This document shows positions 37,375-46,907 of a stretch of 64,000 nt of DNA, in pieces. The translations under genes were made by a program, and so were the position numbers. This stretch comes from Acinetobacter brisouii CIP 110357 (GTDB taxonomy: Bacteria > Pseudomonadota > Gammaproteobacteria > Pseudomonadales > Moraxellaceae), in assembly GCF_000488275.1 (NCBI RefSeq), contig NZ_KI530762.1, positions 577,536-641,535 of the forward strand, given 5' to 3'. Each line of letters begins with the position of its first letter. Position 1 is the first letter of the stretch. The notes under the pieces are model-generated. The model was not told where the DNA came from. It did not search any database and saw nothing but the letters and a program-made list of their open reading frames with translations.

Positions 37375-38226
37375 ATGAAACGTATTTTAATTGTCACAGG
37401 TCAATCAGGTTCAGGAAAATCCTCTGCGCTACAGGTGCTCGAAGATTTGGGCTATTACTGTATTGATAATTTGCCGTTGGCACTGCTTCCCGAAATTGTT
37501 GCCAAACTGGATCATGAAAATAATCTTGAACAATTGGCGCTTGGTGTAGATGTTCGTAGTACACAAGCGGATTTTCAGGAATTTGATCACGTTTTTGAAC
37601 AATTACAAAAACATGGTGTGGTCGATGTGATTTATTTGACCACGCAGGATCAGGGGTTGATTTCTCGTTTTAGTGCGTCACGCCGTCCTCACCCACTTGC
37701 AACACGTTATAAAACTTTGCTTGAATGTATTGCAATAGAAAAAAGCCTGTTGCTGCCAATGCAGTTTCGTGCAACAGTCAATATTGATACTACAGACAAA
37801 AGTGTGCATGATTTAAAGCATACCTTGTTGTCCAAACTTGGACAGTCAGAAGATATGGTTGTGATTTTACAATCATTTGGTTATAAACATGGCATTCCAC
37901 TCGATGCTGACTATGTTTTTGATGTAAGACACTTGCCAAATCCGCATTGGGATTTAGAATTACGCAAATTCTCTGGTCTAGATACACCGATTCAGGAATT
38001 TTTGGGTGCAAATGATCAAACCAATGCCATGTTTAATGATATTTATCAGTTTTTAGAAAAATGGCTTCCTGCCTTTGCAGAAGGGCATAGACATTACATT
38101 ACCGTCTCCATTGGATGTACGGGTGGGCAGCACCGCTCAGTTTATATGGTGGATAGACTCAGAAAAGCACTGAAGGCGAACTGGTCTATTCAGGTTTTAC
38201 ATAGAGAAATGAAGCATTGGTCATGA
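37375..38226 (+). CDS. rapZ: RNase adapter protein RapZ
   Basis: RapZ is a P-loop protein that in Escherichia coli guides RNase E to the GlmZ small RNA and so controls glucosamine-6-phosphate synthase. The Walker A motif GQSGSGKS is at residues 9-16, followed by [26 protein letters not shown] and a C-terminal [20 protein letters not shown] chose ATG 37375 with GAGG upstream; a TTG at 37345 is in frame but gives a non-family N-terminus. In most gammaproteobacteria rapZ and npr lie with rpoN-ptsN. Here they are tied to the pan genes instead. Its stop overlaps the npr ATG. Confidence 0.95.
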   Translation: MKRILIVTGQSGSGKSSALQVLEDLGYYCIDNLPLALLPEIVAKLDHENNLEQLALGVDVRSTQADFQEFDHVFEQLQKHGVVDVIYLTTQDQGLISRFSASRRPHPLATRYKTLLECIAIEKSLLLPMQFRATVNIDTTDKSVHDLKHTLLSKLGQSEDMVVILQSFGYKHGIPLDADYVFDVRHLPNPHWDLELRKFSGLDTPIQEFLGANDQTNAMFNDIYQFLEKWLPAFAEGHRHYITVSIGCTGGQHRSVYMVDRLRKALKANWSIQVLHREMKHWS

Positions 38227-38492
38227 TCGACACGACAGTAGATGTAATTAACAAACTTGGTTTACATGCACGTGCCTCTGGCAAATTAATTGAAGTGACC
38301 ACCAAATTCCGCTCTTCGATTCAGGTAGGTAAGGGCGAGAAATTGATCGATGCAAAAAACATTATGGCATTGTTAATGCTTGGTGCTGGAAAAGGGACAA
38401 CATTACGCATTGTTGTAGACGGACCAGATGAAGAGAAAGCCTTAGACGAAGTTCTGGCACTTTTCGCAGCAAAATTTTATGAGGCAGATTAA
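38223..38492 (+). CDS. npr: HPr-like phosphocarrier protein (NPr type)
   Basis: The 89-residue protein has the HPr active-site pattern [13 protein letters not shown] with phospho-acceptor His15. It fits the nitrogen-PTS carrier NPr, which passes phosphate from PtsP to PtsN. It follows rapZ with an ATGA overlap, as npr follows yhbJ/rapZ elsewhere, which supports NPr rather than sugar HPr. A TTG at 38217 is in frame but less likely than ATG 38223. No ptsP or ptsN lies in the window. Confidence 0.92.
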   Translation: MIDTTVDVINKLGLHARASGKLIEVTTKFRSSIQVGKGEKLIDAKNIMALLMLGAGKGTTLRIVVDGPDEEKALDEVLALFAAKFYEAD

Positions 38493-38494
38493 AC

Positions 38495-39049
38495 GTGGCA
38501 CGACGACCGCAACCGCAACAACGCTATACCGAAGAAGATTTTGAATCTTTAGATGGTCGTGCAAGCAAAACTGAACAAAAGAAAGCTGTACAGCGTATGG
38601 CAGCTTTGGGTGAACGATTGGCCGCACTATCCATTAAGCAAATTCAACAACTCCCTGTTGAAGAACGTTTAATTGAAGCGCTGCTTGATGTACAAACTAT
38701 TAGCTCATTTGAAGCACGCCGCCGCCAATTCCAGCGGATTGGTAAACTGCTTCGCAATGAAGATGAAAGCCTGATTTTATCGTATCTAACTCCGCAGCAA
38801 GGCGTGAAAAAACAGGTACAGTTGCAACGCTGGGTCGATCGCATGATTGAGCAAGGCGATAGTGCGATTCATGAATTTAGCAAGCAGTTCAATGCAACTG
38901 ATAAGCATACTTTGCGTCAGCATGTCTTGCGTATTTACCGCGACAAGCAACTTGAAGCAACGGACGAAGAGCTTGAAGTTTCACGTCAGAAGTTGTTGAA
39001 CTATGTACAGCAAGTTGGACTGCTCTCTGATCAGGGTAAATCAAGATAA
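38495..39049 (+). CDS. darP: Dual-action ribosomal maturation protein DarP (YjgA/DUF615)
   Basis: DarP associates with late 50S precursors and helps large-subunit maturation. The chain starts at a GTG (38495) as MARRPQPQQRYTEEDFESLDGRASKTEQKKAVQRMAALGERL and continues as a charged helical protein with EARRRQFQRIGKLLR and QLQRWVDRMIEQGD, the DUF615 pattern. Length 184 is usual. It is 2 nt after the npr stop and ends the run at a bidirectional terminator. Confidence 0.92.
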   Translation: MARRPQPQQRYTEEDFESLDGRASKTEQKKAVQRMAALGERLAALSIKQIQQLPVEERLIEALLDVQTISSFEARRRQFQRIGKLLRNEDESLILSYLTPQQGVKKQVQLQRWVDRMIEQGDSAIHEFSKQFNATDKHTLRQHVLRIYRDKQLEATDEELEVSRQKLLNYVQQVGLLSDQGKSR

Positions 39050-39051
39050 AT

Positions 39052-39080
39052 AAAGCGACCTTTAAGGTCGCTTATTTTTT
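39052..39080. terminator. Bidirectional terminator between darP and the acyl-CoA synthetase
   Basis: The palindromic stem aagcgacc / ggtcgctt closes a small tttaa loop and is followed by ATTTTTT on the plus strand. It lies between the stops of two convergent genes. Confidence 0.88.
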
Positions 39081-39089
39081 GTGTTGAAT

Positions 39090-40733
39090 TTAGCCTGTTT
39101 GCTGTTCTGCACGTTGTTTTGCCCATTCTCGCAAAATAAATTTCTGTAACTTACCTGTCGAGGTTTTGGGGATTTCGGTCATCACGATATCTTTTGGTAA
39201 CTTATAACGTGCCAGATATTGTTTGCAATGTTCAATTAGTTGCTCTGCACTGAGTTCATGACCTGTTTTGACTTCAATAAAAGCACAAGGTACTTCCTGC
39301 CAGTAAGGATCGGGTTTGGCAACCACTGCCGCAGTTAAAACAGCAGGATGCTGATACAGCACTTCCTCAATTTCAAGAGATGAAATATTTTCTCCACCTG
39401 AAATAATCAGGTCTTTAGAACGATCCATAATTTTGGCATAGCCATCAGGCTGACAAACTGCAAGATCACCCGTGTGAAACCATCCGCCAGCAAAAGCTTC
39501 TTCGGTGGCTTTTGGGTTTTTTAGATAACCTTTCATGACAATATTGCCACGGAACATGATTTCGCCCATGGTATGTCCATCATGTGGTACGGGTTCCATA
39601 GTTTCAGGATCAATCACTTTCATGCCATCTTGTAATGGGTAGGGTACCCCTTGACGCGAATGCAATTGAGCTTGTTCCTGAATAGATAACTCACTCCAGC
39701 CTGCTTGTGAAGCACAGAGTGCAGAAGGACCATAAGTTTCAGTCAGACCGTAGACATGCGTGACATTAATGCCAATATTGCGCATACCTTCAATGATCGC
39801 TGCGGGTGGTGCGGCACCTGCGACCATGACTTCTACTCGATGGTTAAACGCGATCTGTTTGTCTTTAGGGGTGTTAATCAGCATAGACAACACAATCGGT
39901 GCGCCACAGAAATAATCAACTTTATGTTGGGCAATCAGCTGAAAAACCTGTTCCGTGTCGACTTTACGCAGGCAAATATTGGTGCCGCCATTGGCAGCCA
40001 TTGTCCATGCGAAACACCAGCCATTGCAATGAAAGAGTGGTAGTGTCCATAGATATTTAGCGCGCGGAATCATGCCACTGGCAATGATGTTACTGGCGGC
40101 ATTAATGTACGCCCCCCGATGATGGTAAACCACACCTTTGGGGTTGCCTGTTGTGCCTGACGTGTAGTTGAGACTGATGGCATCCCATTCATCGTTAGGT
40201 AAATGCCATTCAAAATCGGCATCTCCCTGTGCGAGCCAAGTTTCATACTCAATAAAACCAATATCCTTTACAGCGCCATCATATTCGGCATCATGCACAT
40301 CAATCACAAGAACCTGATGTTTAACCAAAGCCAGTGCTTCTTGTGCTAGTGTCGAAAATTCACTATCAACTAGCAAGACTTTGCTTTCGGCATGGTCTAG
40401 CATAAATGCCAGTGTTTTGGCATCGAGGCGGGTATTGAGTGTATTGAGTACAGCACCAGCCATGGGAACTGCAAAGTGCGCTTCAATCATTGCAGGAATA
40501 TTGGGCAATAATACCGAAACAGTATCATTTTTCCCGATACCGAGCTGATTGAGCTGGTGAGCAAACTGGCGACAGCGAGTATATTTTTCACGCCAAGTAA
40601 TCTGCCGCGTACCATGAATTATGGCGGCTTGATGCGGATAAATATGAGCTGCCCGTTCCAGATAGCGCAGTGGTGATAATGCAACAAAATTCGCTGCATT
40701 TTTCGGTAATTCATCGTATGCACTGACTGCCAT
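39090..40733 (-). CDS. AMP-forming acyl-CoA synthetase
   Basis: The 547-residue protein belongs to the ANL (acyl/aryl-CoA synthetase) family. The phosphate-binding loop is LNYTSGTTGNPKGVVYHHRGAY, the A4/A5 region is VTHVYGLTETYGPS, the adenylate-binding motif is GWFHTGDLAVCQPDGYAKIMDRSKDLIISGGENIS, and the catalytic lysine lies in PKTSTGKLQKFILRE near the C-terminus. The overall pattern is like medium-chain or DmdB-type (methylmercaptopropionate) ligases. The acyl substrate cannot be assigned. It stands alone and is convergent with darP. Confidence 0.9.
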   Translation of the reverse strand: MAVSAYDELPKNAANFVALSPLRYLERAAHIYPHQAAIIHGTRQITWREKYTRCRQFAHQLNQLGIGKNDTVSVLLPNIPAMIEAHFAVPMAGAVLNTLNTRLDAKTLAFMLDHAESKVLLVDSEFSTLAQEALALVKHQVLVIDVHDAEYDGAVKDIGFIEYETWLAQGDADFEWHLPNDEWDAISLNYTSGTTGNPKGVVYHHRGAYINAASNIIASGMIPRAKYLWTLPLFHCNGWCFAWTMAANGGTNICLRKVDTEQVFQLIAQHKVDYFCGAPIVLSMLINTPKDKQIAFNHRVEVMVAGAAPPAAIIEGMRNIGINVTHVYGLTETYGPSALCASQAGWSELSIQEQAQLHSRQGVPYPLQDGMKVIDPETMEPVPHDGHTMGEIMFRGNIVMKGYLKNPKATEEAFAGGWFHTGDLAVCQPDGYAKIMDRSKDLIISGGENISSLEIEEVLYQHPAVLTAAVVAKPDPYWQEVPCAFIEVKTGHELSAEQLIEHCKQYLARYKLPKDIVMTEIPKTSTGKLQKFILREWAKQRAEQQTG

Positions 40734-41045
40734 GTCAATTGCTCCTGTCGTGTTGTTGTTCTATCGTTTTGACTATTTTGCATACACATTAGATGAGTTT
40801 TGCTGTAAAAATTAGCCCTGCTTTAGTCTTAAGTGTACTGGCTGGAGAATTTTATTTTAGGCCTGAGGATTGATATGGTTTAAAAAAATTATAGATTGAA
40901 ATACAAAGGTTTCTTAAATAGCACAAGACGTGTAGAATCATAGGGGACTTTTTTAGCCACCGTTTTTATTTTGAGGTTTTCCTCGATTTTAATCTCGCGG
41001 TGACATGCTCTATTGTGCGGGGCATCACTCCTTAAGGATTTATCT
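40734..41045 (+). other. thrS upstream region and leader
   Basis: About 310 bases without a gene. TAGAAT at 40933-40938 is a plausible -10. The leader after it holds small hairpins: gagg-tttt-cctc at 40973-40984 and an imperfect stem at 41000-41028 close to the thrS Shine-Dalgarno site. A TTG start at 41013 in frame with thrS is rejected in favour of ATG 41046. Confidence 0.5.
41000..41028 (+). promoter_or_regulatory. Hairpin in thrS leader, possible autoregulatory operator
   Basis: The arms gtgacatgc and gcatcac pair with one bulge around a loop tctattgtgcggg. The structure ends 5 nt before the AAGGA ribosome binding site. In Escherichia coli ThrS represses its own mRNA by binding tRNA-Thr-like hairpins in the leader. 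This hairpin is in the right place, but similarity to a tRNA-Thr arm is not shown. Confidence 0.3.
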
Positions 41046-42968
41046 ATGCCAATTATCACATTGCCAAATGGCGATCAAAAAACTTTTGATCAAGCTGTAT
41101 CCGTTATGGATGTCGCTCTAAGTATCGGACCTGGACTTGCAAAAAATACTGTTGCAGGTCGTGTAAATGGTCGCTTGGTCGATGCGTGTGACTTAATTAC
41201 CGAAGATGCAACGCTGCAAATTATCACGCCTAAAGATGAAGAAGGCGTCGAAATCATTCGTCACTCATGTGCGCACTTGGTTGGTCATGCAGTTAAGCAG
41301 CTTTTCCCAGAAGCAAAAATGGTGATTGGTCCTGTCATTGAAGAAGGTTTCTACTATGACATCTGGATGCCACGTCCATTTACATTAGATGATATGGCTG
41401 CCATCGAAGAGCGTATGAAAAAGCTCATCGACCAAGACTATGATGTCATCAAAAAAATGACCCCGCGTGATGAAGTGATCGCAGAATTTACTGCACGTGG
41501 TGAAGAATACAAATTACGTTTGATTGCGGACATGCCAAATGAAACGCAAATGGGCTTGTACTACCATCAAGACTATTTGGACATGTGCCGTGGTCCACAC
41601 GTACCAAATACAAAATTCTTAAAATCATTCAAGCTGACTAAAATCTCTGGTGCTTACTGGCGCGGTGATGCGAAGAATGAACAGTTGCAGCGTATCTACG
41701 GTACGGCTTGGGCGGACAAGAAACAGCTTGCTGCTTATATCAAGCGTATTGAAGAAGCGGAAAAACGTGACCACCGTAAAATCGGTAAAGCACTTGATTT
41801 GTTCCACATGCAAGAAGAAGCGCCTGGTATGGTGTTCTGGCATCCAAATGGCTGGACCATTTATCAAGTGCTTGAACAATACATGCGTAAAGTTCAGCAG
41901 GACAATGGCTACCTTGAGATTAAAACACCACAAATCGTAGATTTCACTTTGTGGGAAAAATCAGGCCATGCGGCAAACTATGCGGACAACATGTTTACGA
42001 CTCATTCAGAAAGTCGTAACTATGCTGTGAAGCCGATGAACTGCCCATGTCACGTGCAAGTGTTTAATCAGGGCTTGAAATCTTACCGTGATTTACCAAT
42101 TCGCTTGGCCGAGTTTGGTTCATGTCACCGCAACGAACCATCGGGTTCATTGCACGGTATTATGCGTGTGCGTGGCTTTACTCAAGATGATGCGCATATT
42201 TTCTGTACCAAAGAACAAATCGGTCAAGAAGTTGCTGACTTCATTAAACTGACTTTAGACGTATATAAAGACTTTGGCTTTGAAGAAGTGCAAATGAAAT
42301 TGTCTACTCGCCCAGAAAAGCGTGTGGGTGATGATGCACTTTGGGATATGGCAGAGAAATCTTTGGCAGACGCGTTGGATGCAGCAGGTCTTGATTGGGA
42401 CTTGCAACCAGGTGAAGGTGCATTCTATGGTCCGAAAATTGAATTCTCATTGAAAGACTGCTTAGGTCGTGTGTGGCAGTGCGGTACAATCCAGTGTGAC
42501 TTTAACTTGCCAGAGCGTTTAGATGCTTCATTTGTAACTGAAGATAATGAACGTGATCAACCTGTGATGTTGCATCGTGCAATTCTTGGCAGTTTTGAGC
42601 GTTTTATTGGTATACTTATTGAACACTATGCTGGTTTCATGCCACCTTGGTTATCTCCAGTTCAGGCATGTGTCATGAACATTACCGATTCTCAAGCAGA
42701 AGCGTGTGAACAAGTTGTGGCAAAACTCAAAGAAAATGGTTTACGTGCCATTTCAGACTTGAGAAATGAGAAAATCGGCTTTAAGATTCGTGAGCGTACA
42801 CTTGAGCGTATTCCGTACCTTTTGGTACTCGGCGATCGTGAAGTTGAAGAAGGTACTGTCAATGTCCGTACCCGCTCAGGAAAAAATTTAGGTACTATGT
42901 CAATTGATGCTTTCATTGACTTGGTGAAATCTGCCGTAGCCGAACGCGGCCGGTACATTGTGGAGTAA
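41046..42968 (+). CDS. thrS: Threonine-tRNA ligase
   Basis: ThrRS charges tRNA-Thr and edits mischarged Ser. The domains in order are N1/TGS ([24 protein letters not shown]), the N2 editing domain with [16 protein letters not shown] and CRGPHVP, the class II catalytic core with [10 protein letters not shown] (a zinc ligand Cys) and [15 protein letters not shown], and a C-terminal anticodon domain ([13 protein letters not shown]). With ATG 41046 it has 640 residues, the usual length. AAGGA lies 7 nt before the ATG. It is followed 5 nt later by infC, as in Escherichia coli. Confidence 0.98.
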   Translation: MPIITLPNGDQKTFDQAVSVMDVALSIGPGLAKNTVAGRVNGRLVDACDLITEDATLQIITPKDEEGVEIIRHSCAHLVGHAVKQLFPEAKMVIGPVIEEGFYYDIWMPRPFTLDDMAAIEERMKKLIDQDYDVIKKMTPRDEVIAEFTARGEEYKLRLIADMPNETQMGLYYHQDYLDMCRGPHVPNTKFLKSFKLTKISGAYWRGDAKNEQLQRIYGTAWADKKQLAAYIKRIEEAEKRDHRKIGKALDLFHMQEEAPGMVFWHPNGWTIYQVLEQYMRKVQQDNGYLEIKTPQIVDFTLWEKSGHAANYADNMFTTHSESRNYAVKPMNCPCHVQVFNQGLKSYRDLPIRLAEFGSCHRNEPSGSLHGIMRVRGFTQDDAHIFCTKEQIGQEVADFIKLTLDVYKDFGFEEVQMKLSTRPEKRVGDDALWDMAEKSLADALDAAGLDWDLQPGEGAFYGPKIEFSLKDCLGRVWQCGTIQCDFNLPERLDASFVTEDNERDQPVMLHRAILGSFERFIGILIEHYAGFMPPWLSPVQACVMNITDSQAEACEQVVAKLKENGLRAISDLRNEKIGFKIRERTLERIPYLLVLGDREVEEGTVNVRTRSGKNLGTMSIDAFIDLVKSAVAERGRYIVE

Positions 42969-42973
42969 GAAAG

Positions 42974-43525
42974 ATTAAACAGCCTGATCGTAACCAACAA
43001 CAAGGTGGTAAAAGCAATCGTCCAGCATTGAACACTGAGATTCGTGCCAAAGAGGTACGGCTTATTGATGCTGAAGGTGAACAAAAAGGGATTGTTTCAT
43101 TAAATGAAGCATTGCGAGCTGCAGAAGATGCTGATCTTGACCTTGTTGAGATCGTTGCCAATGCAGAGCCACCTGTTTGTAAAATCATGGATTTCAACAA
43201 GCACTTGTTTGATCTGAAGCAAAAGCAAAAAGATGCAAAGAAAAAACAGCATCAAGTGCAAGTGAAAGAAATTAAGTTGCGCCCTGCAACTGATGTTGGC
43301 GATTACAACGTTAAGCTGCGTGCGATTCTTCGTTTCTTGGAAGAAGGTAACAAGGTTAAAATTACCTTGCGTTTCCGTGGTCGTGAAATGGCACACCAAC
43401 AGTTAGGTTTGGCTCAATTACAAAAAATTGAAACAGACGTGGCTGAATGGGGTGTTGTTGAACAGGCACCAAAAATGGAAGGTCGCCAAATGGGCATGTT
43501 ACTTGGACCTAAAAAGAAAAAGTAA
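42974..43525 (+). CDS. infC: Translation initiation factor IF-3 (AUU start)
   Basis: IF-3 prevents 30S-50S joining and checks the start codon. The N-domain is [23 protein letters not shown] with the signature [17 protein letters not shown], and the C-domain is [35 protein letters not shown] and [15 protein letters not shown]. The reading frame extends upstream past every ATG, GTG and TTG that would keep a full N-terminus, to an ATT at 42974 ([20 protein letters not shown]), giving 183 residues against 180 in Escherichia coli. A GGAGTAAGAAAG region precedes it. The AUU start is the classical device by which IF-3 represses its own translation. Using the TTG at 43028 would cut off 18 residues. 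Confidence 0.95.
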   Translation: MKQPDRNQQQGGKSNRPALNTEIRAKEVRLIDAEGEQKGIVSLNEALRAAEDADLDLVEIVANAEPPVCKIMDFNKHLFDLKQKQKDAKKKQHQVQVKEIKLRPATDVGDYNVKLRAILRFLEEGNKVKITLRFRGREMAHQQLGLAQLQKIETDVAEWGVVEQAPKMEGRQMGMLLGPKKKK

Positions 43526-43541
43526 TCGCTTGGTTTGACGT

Positions 43542-43577
43542 AAAAAAGCATCGCCAGTTTTGGCGGTGCTTTTTTTA
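43542..43577 (+). terminator. Intrinsic terminator after infC
   Basis: The stem aaaagcatcgcca / tggcggtgcttttt encloses a gttt loop and ends in a T-run. It separates infC from the downstream genes, so rpmI-rplT must have their own promoter. Confidence 0.93.
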
Positions 43578-43834
43578 TTTATGCGGTTTTTCGCTGAGTT
43601 GAAGTCATGACTTTGTTAAGATGCAATTGAGTATAATAAATGTAATATTTATGACAGTGTCAGCTTTTAATTGACTGTAATGATTAATTTAATTCTCATA
43701 ATATGATTTTAAGATTTATTTTTGTCTTGATATATTGATTATTTTTATCAGTTTTATAGTTTTAGACCTTTCGTAAAAACATGATATAACAGGCAAACCA
43801 AAACTGACTCACTCAAATAAGCAAAGGAATTCGA
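43578..43834. other. Intergenic region upstream of the glutathione transferase
   Basis: About 250 AT-rich bases with no gene. A TATAAC hexamer at 43785-43790 is a possible -10 for the transferase, whose AAAGGA ribosome binding site lies just before its ATG. Confidence 0.45.
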
Positions 43835-44452
43835 ATGATTGATGTATATTATTGGGGCACTCCCAATGGTCATAAAGTAACAATTGCGCTTGAAGAAATG
43901 GGACTTGAATATCAAATTTTCCCGATCAATATTTCAGAAAATGATCAGTTTCAGCCAGACTTTTTAAAAATCTCTCCAAATAATAAAATTCCTGCGATTG
44001 TTGATCAGAATGGTCCGCGTGGTGAGCCTATCTCTGTGTTTGAATCAGGGGCTATTTTGCAATACCTTGGGCGAAAAACCGGATTGTTTTATCCAACGGA
44101 TGAGCAACAGCGCGTTGAGGTTGAACAATGGTTGATGTGGCAAATGGGTGGCTTGGGGCCAATGCTCGGGCAGAATCATCATTTTAACCGCTTTGCCAAA
44201 GAAAAAATTCCCTATGCGATTGACCGTTATATCAATGAAACCAAACGCTTATATGGCGTACTTGAAAAGCAACTGATTGGTCTGGACTATGTGGCAGGGG
44301 AGTACTCAATTGCAGATATGGCAATTTTCCCGTGGCTATGCCGTTATGAATGGCAAAGTATCGAGTTAGACGAGTTTCCAAATGTAAAAGCCTATATGCA
44401 ACGTATGAACGCCCGTCCAGCGGTTCAAAAAGCATTGTCGATACACGTATAG
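43835..44452 (+). CDS. Glutathione S-transferase family protein (YfcG/YghU-like)
   Basis: The 205-residue chain has a thioredoxin-fold N-domain (IDVYYWGTPNGHKVTIALEEMGLEYQ) with the NK-IPAI loop and FESGAILQYLGRKTG for glutathione binding, and an all-helical C-domain with MWQMGGLGPMLGQNHHF and YSIADMAIFPWLCRYEW. The TPNGHK start and MGGLGPMLGQ are typical of nu-class disulfide reductases such as YfcG. The role is probably thiol redox or detoxification. It lies between infC and a membrane protein gene, inside what is elsewhere a continuous translation cluster. Confidence 0.9.
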   Translation: MIDVYYWGTPNGHKVTIALEEMGLEYQIFPINISENDQFQPDFLKISPNNKIPAIVDQNGPRGEPISVFESGAILQYLGRKTGLFYPTDEQQRVEVEQWLMWQMGGLGPMLGQNHHFNRFAKEKIPYAIDRYINETKRLYGVLEKQLIGLDYVAGEYSIADMAIFPWLCRYEWQSIELDEFPNVKAYMQRMNARPAVQKALSIHV

Positions 44453-44477
44453 TTTTTACTTGTTCTCCTTGGGTCTC

Positions 44478-44906
44478 ATGAGTTATTGGTTGTTGTTTAT
44501 CTCTGCTTTTGGGGCTGCAACGTTACTTCCTTTACAGTCAGAAGCTGTGTTGATGACTTTACTGATGCAAGGTCATCACGATCCCGTATTGTTGTTGTTT
44601 GCTGCCAGCGTTGGCAATGTTTTAGGTTCATGTGTGAATTGGTGGTTAGGGCTTAAAATTGAGCATTTTAAGCATAAAAAATGGTTTCCAGTGTCCGAAT
44701 CTCGCCTAGAACAAGCACAGCAGATCTACCATCAATATGGTTTTTATTCATTATTATTGAGCTGGACACCAATTATTGGTGATCCGATTACCCTGATTGC
44801 AGGCTTAATGCGGGAAAATTTTTGGCGATTTTTAGGAATAGTGACAATTGCCAAAGCTGGGCGCTATATATGTCTGTATATTTTATATTTAGGCATGTTT
44901 GGGTGA
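44478..44906 (+). CDS. yqaA: YqaA-family inner-membrane protein (DedA/SNARE-associated type)
   Basis: The 142-residue protein starts MSYWLLFISAFGAATLLPLQSEAVLMTLL and contains VGNVLGSCVNWWLGL and SWTPIIGDPITLIAGLMRENFWRF, the pattern of YqaA and, more distantly, the DedA family of undecaprenyl-phosphate or phospholipid flippases. About four membrane segments are seen. ATG 44478 aligns with the family; an upstream TTG at 44460 is in frame. It lies 25 nt after the glutathione transferase gene and is likely co-transcribed. Function unknown. Confidence 0.85.
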   Translation: MSYWLLFISAFGAATLLPLQSEAVLMTLLMQGHHDPVLLLFAASVGNVLGSCVNWWLGLKIEHFKHKKWFPVSESRLEQAQQIYHQYGFYSLLLSWTPIIGDPITLIAGLMRENFWRFLGIVTIAKAGRYICLYILYLGMFG

Positions 44907-44939
44907 TGTGAGGGAAAGATATTCCTTTCCCTCATGAAA

Positions 44940-46193
44940 TTAATGCTGAGAGCTTTTATTGACATCTACATCAAACAGTTCAGACGTTTTAATCCAGCTT
45001 AAAATCACGACAGCTAGCGTCATGCATCCCCCGAAAATGGTTGCGGTGATGGTGCCCATGTATTTGGCAGCCAAACCCGATTCAAACGCGCCAAGTTCAT
45101 TACTACTCGAGACAAACATACCGTTGACTGCTGCAACGCGGCCTCGCATATTTTCTGGTGGGTAGAGTTGTAAAATTGTCTGGCGAATGACAACCGAAAC
45201 GCTGTCACAAGCACCCGTCATGAGCAATGCAAACAGTGAGAGCCACATATGGTTGGAAAAAGCAAACATGAGTGTAAATATGCCAAACCCTGCCACCGCC
45301 AAAAGCATATTACGCCATGCATGTTGAGTTGGAGGGAAACGGGTCAGCAAGAGCATGGTAATGAGTGCTCCAATCGAAGGTGCAGCACGTAATAATCCCA
45401 AGCCTTCAGGCCCTGTCTTTAGAATATCTGAAGCGAAAATCGGTAGTAATGCGATGACGCCACCAAACAATACTGAAACCAGATCTAGCGAGATTGCCCA
45501 TAGTACAATTTTGGTATTCCAGATAAAACGGAAGCCTTCTTGCATGCTTGACCAAAGGGCGGCTTTCTCCATCGCAGGAAATTGGCGTTTTTGTAGTAAA
45601 TTCACCAAACAAAAGCAGGTAAACATCAGTGCTGCAACGGTGAGTAAACTAGTTTCACGTCCTAAACCTGCCAACATGAAACCGCCAAGCATCGGTCCTA
45701 AAATCACGCCACTTTGCCAGCCAATCGTGGTCCATGTTGCACCATTGGTATAGAGTTCACGTGGAATCAGGAAGGGTTTCAGTGAGGTTGCAGCGGGTGA
45801 ATAAAACCCGCGAATAATCCCGAAACCAAAAATAACGCTATAAATTCCCCATTTGAGCATTTCAACTGAAATGAGATGAATATCATAACGATGAAATAGC
45901 GTCCATAGTATGAGCGGCAATGGGAAAGAGAAAAATAGACAGATTTTCATGATGGTCTGTTTATTGAACTTATCCGCAAAATATCCACCCCATAAAGACA
46001 GGCTAATAAAGGGGATGGCTTCTGCCAGACCAATCATACCAAGGGTTAGCGGGTCTTTGGTAATCTGATAAAGACTGTATCCGACAATCACTTCCTGAAT
46101 GAGGATACCGAGCGTTAAACAGAGTTGGTTAATCGTAATAATCGAAAAATCGCGATAGCGAAGTGCAGCAAAAGCATCCTGTTTTGTGTGCAT
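44940..46193 (-). CDS. MFS transporter (EntS-like MFS_3 group)
   Basis: The 417-residue protein has about twelve membrane segments with WGGYFADKFNKQTIMK after helix 2 and MRGRVAAVNGMFVSSSNELGAFESGLAAKYMG in the C-terminal half, which is characteristic of the EntS/MFS_3 exporters. EntS itself exports enterobactin; the substrate here is unknown. No siderophore genes lie next to it. It is transcribed against its neighbours and interrupts the translation-factor cluster. No Shine-Dalgarno sequence is evident at the ATG. Confidence 0.88.
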   Translation of the reverse strand: MHTKQDAFAALRYRDFSIITINQLCLTLGILIQEVIVGYSLYQITKDPLTLGMIGLAEAIPFISLSLWGGYFADKFNKQTIMKICLFFSFPLPLILWTLFHRYDIHLISVEMLKWGIYSVIFGFGIIRGFYSPAATSLKPFLIPRELYTNGATWTTIGWQSGVILGPMLGGFMLAGLGRETSLLTVAALMFTCFCLVNLLQKRQFPAMEKAALWSSMQEGFRFIWNTKIVLWAISLDLVSVLFGGVIALLPIFASDILKTGPEGLGLLRAAPSIGALITMLLLTRFPPTQHAWRNMLLAVAGFGIFTLMFAFSNHMWLSLFALLMTGACDSVSVVIRQTILQLYPPENMRGRVAAVNGMFVSSSNELGAFESGLAAKYMGTITATIFGGCMTLAVVILSWIKTSELFDVDVNKSSQH

Positions 46194-46700
46194 GATATTA
46201 GAATATAGGCGAGGTAAAGAAGTTGATTATAGCGATATTGGACTAAGATTACTCTCATGATTTGAGATTTTAACTATTGAATATAGTGAAAATGGATATA
46301 AATTTTTAAGATAAATTCATCCATCATATTCACGAAAAATAATCTGGCAGGGCAGCTCAAGCTTTATCCTGAGTTTGCAGGATTTGACGAGTCTGACAGC
46401 CCAGCAGCGTTGTTTTAATCAGGGATGCATAACAGCGTATCCATCAGTCTGATTTTTCTCTGTAACATAAACTCGTCTGTGGCATTGGTTGAGCATGCCT
46501 TGGCAACATGACAGATTTAAAAAAAATAGTCATTCAAATCTATTACAAACTCTGTTTGCAGAATGGCTAGGTCATGTCAAAAATTAACAGGAGAAATGCT
46601 TTTGTTTTGAGCAAACTTACTATAAAATACTGCCTTCCTTACCTGCAGGTCGTTATTGCAATGGTGCAAACGAGCCGAACAGGTGCTTAAAGAGGTTGTT
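46194..46700. other. Intergenic region and leader upstream of rpmI
   Basis: About 500 bases without a gene. TATAAA at 46621-46626 is a likely -10 for rpmI-rplT, though a matching -35 is weak. The 3' part may hold the L20-binding leader known from other bacteria, but I could not recognise it. The region around 46380-46480 is less AT-rich and contains several short self-complementary segments without a clear identity. Confidence 0.45.
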
Positions 46701-46895
46701 ATGGCTAAGTTAAAAACTCGCCGTGGTGCAGCTAAACGTTTCAAAGCGACTGCTAACGGTTTCAAGCGTAAACAAGCGTTCAAACGCCACATTTTGACCA
46801 AAAAATCTGCTAAGCGTATTCGTCAGTTGCGCGGCTGTGTAATGGTTCACGTGAGTGACGTTGCTTCAGTTCGTCGTATGTGCCCATACATCTAA
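46701..46895 (+). CDS. rpmI: 50S ribosomal protein L35
   Basis: The 64-residue basic protein reads [21 protein letters not shown] and ends [14 protein letters not shown], typical of bL35. The ATG at 46701 follows AAAGAGG; upstream in-frame codons to 46656 do not belong to the family. rplT starts 12 nt after the stop. In Escherichia coli this gene is directly behind infC; here it is 3 kb away. Confidence 0.98.
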
Positions 46896-46907
46896 GGAGA
46901 TTTATAA

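Noticed and set aside
43028..43525. IF-3 starting at TTG 43028
   Set aside because: It removes the conserved first residues of the N-domain, while the frame stays open to an ATT in the position of the known IF-3 start.
46380..46480. Possible small RNA or element upstream of rpmI
   Set aside because: Some self-complementary segments are visible, but no promoter/terminator pair or known RNA signature supports a gene.
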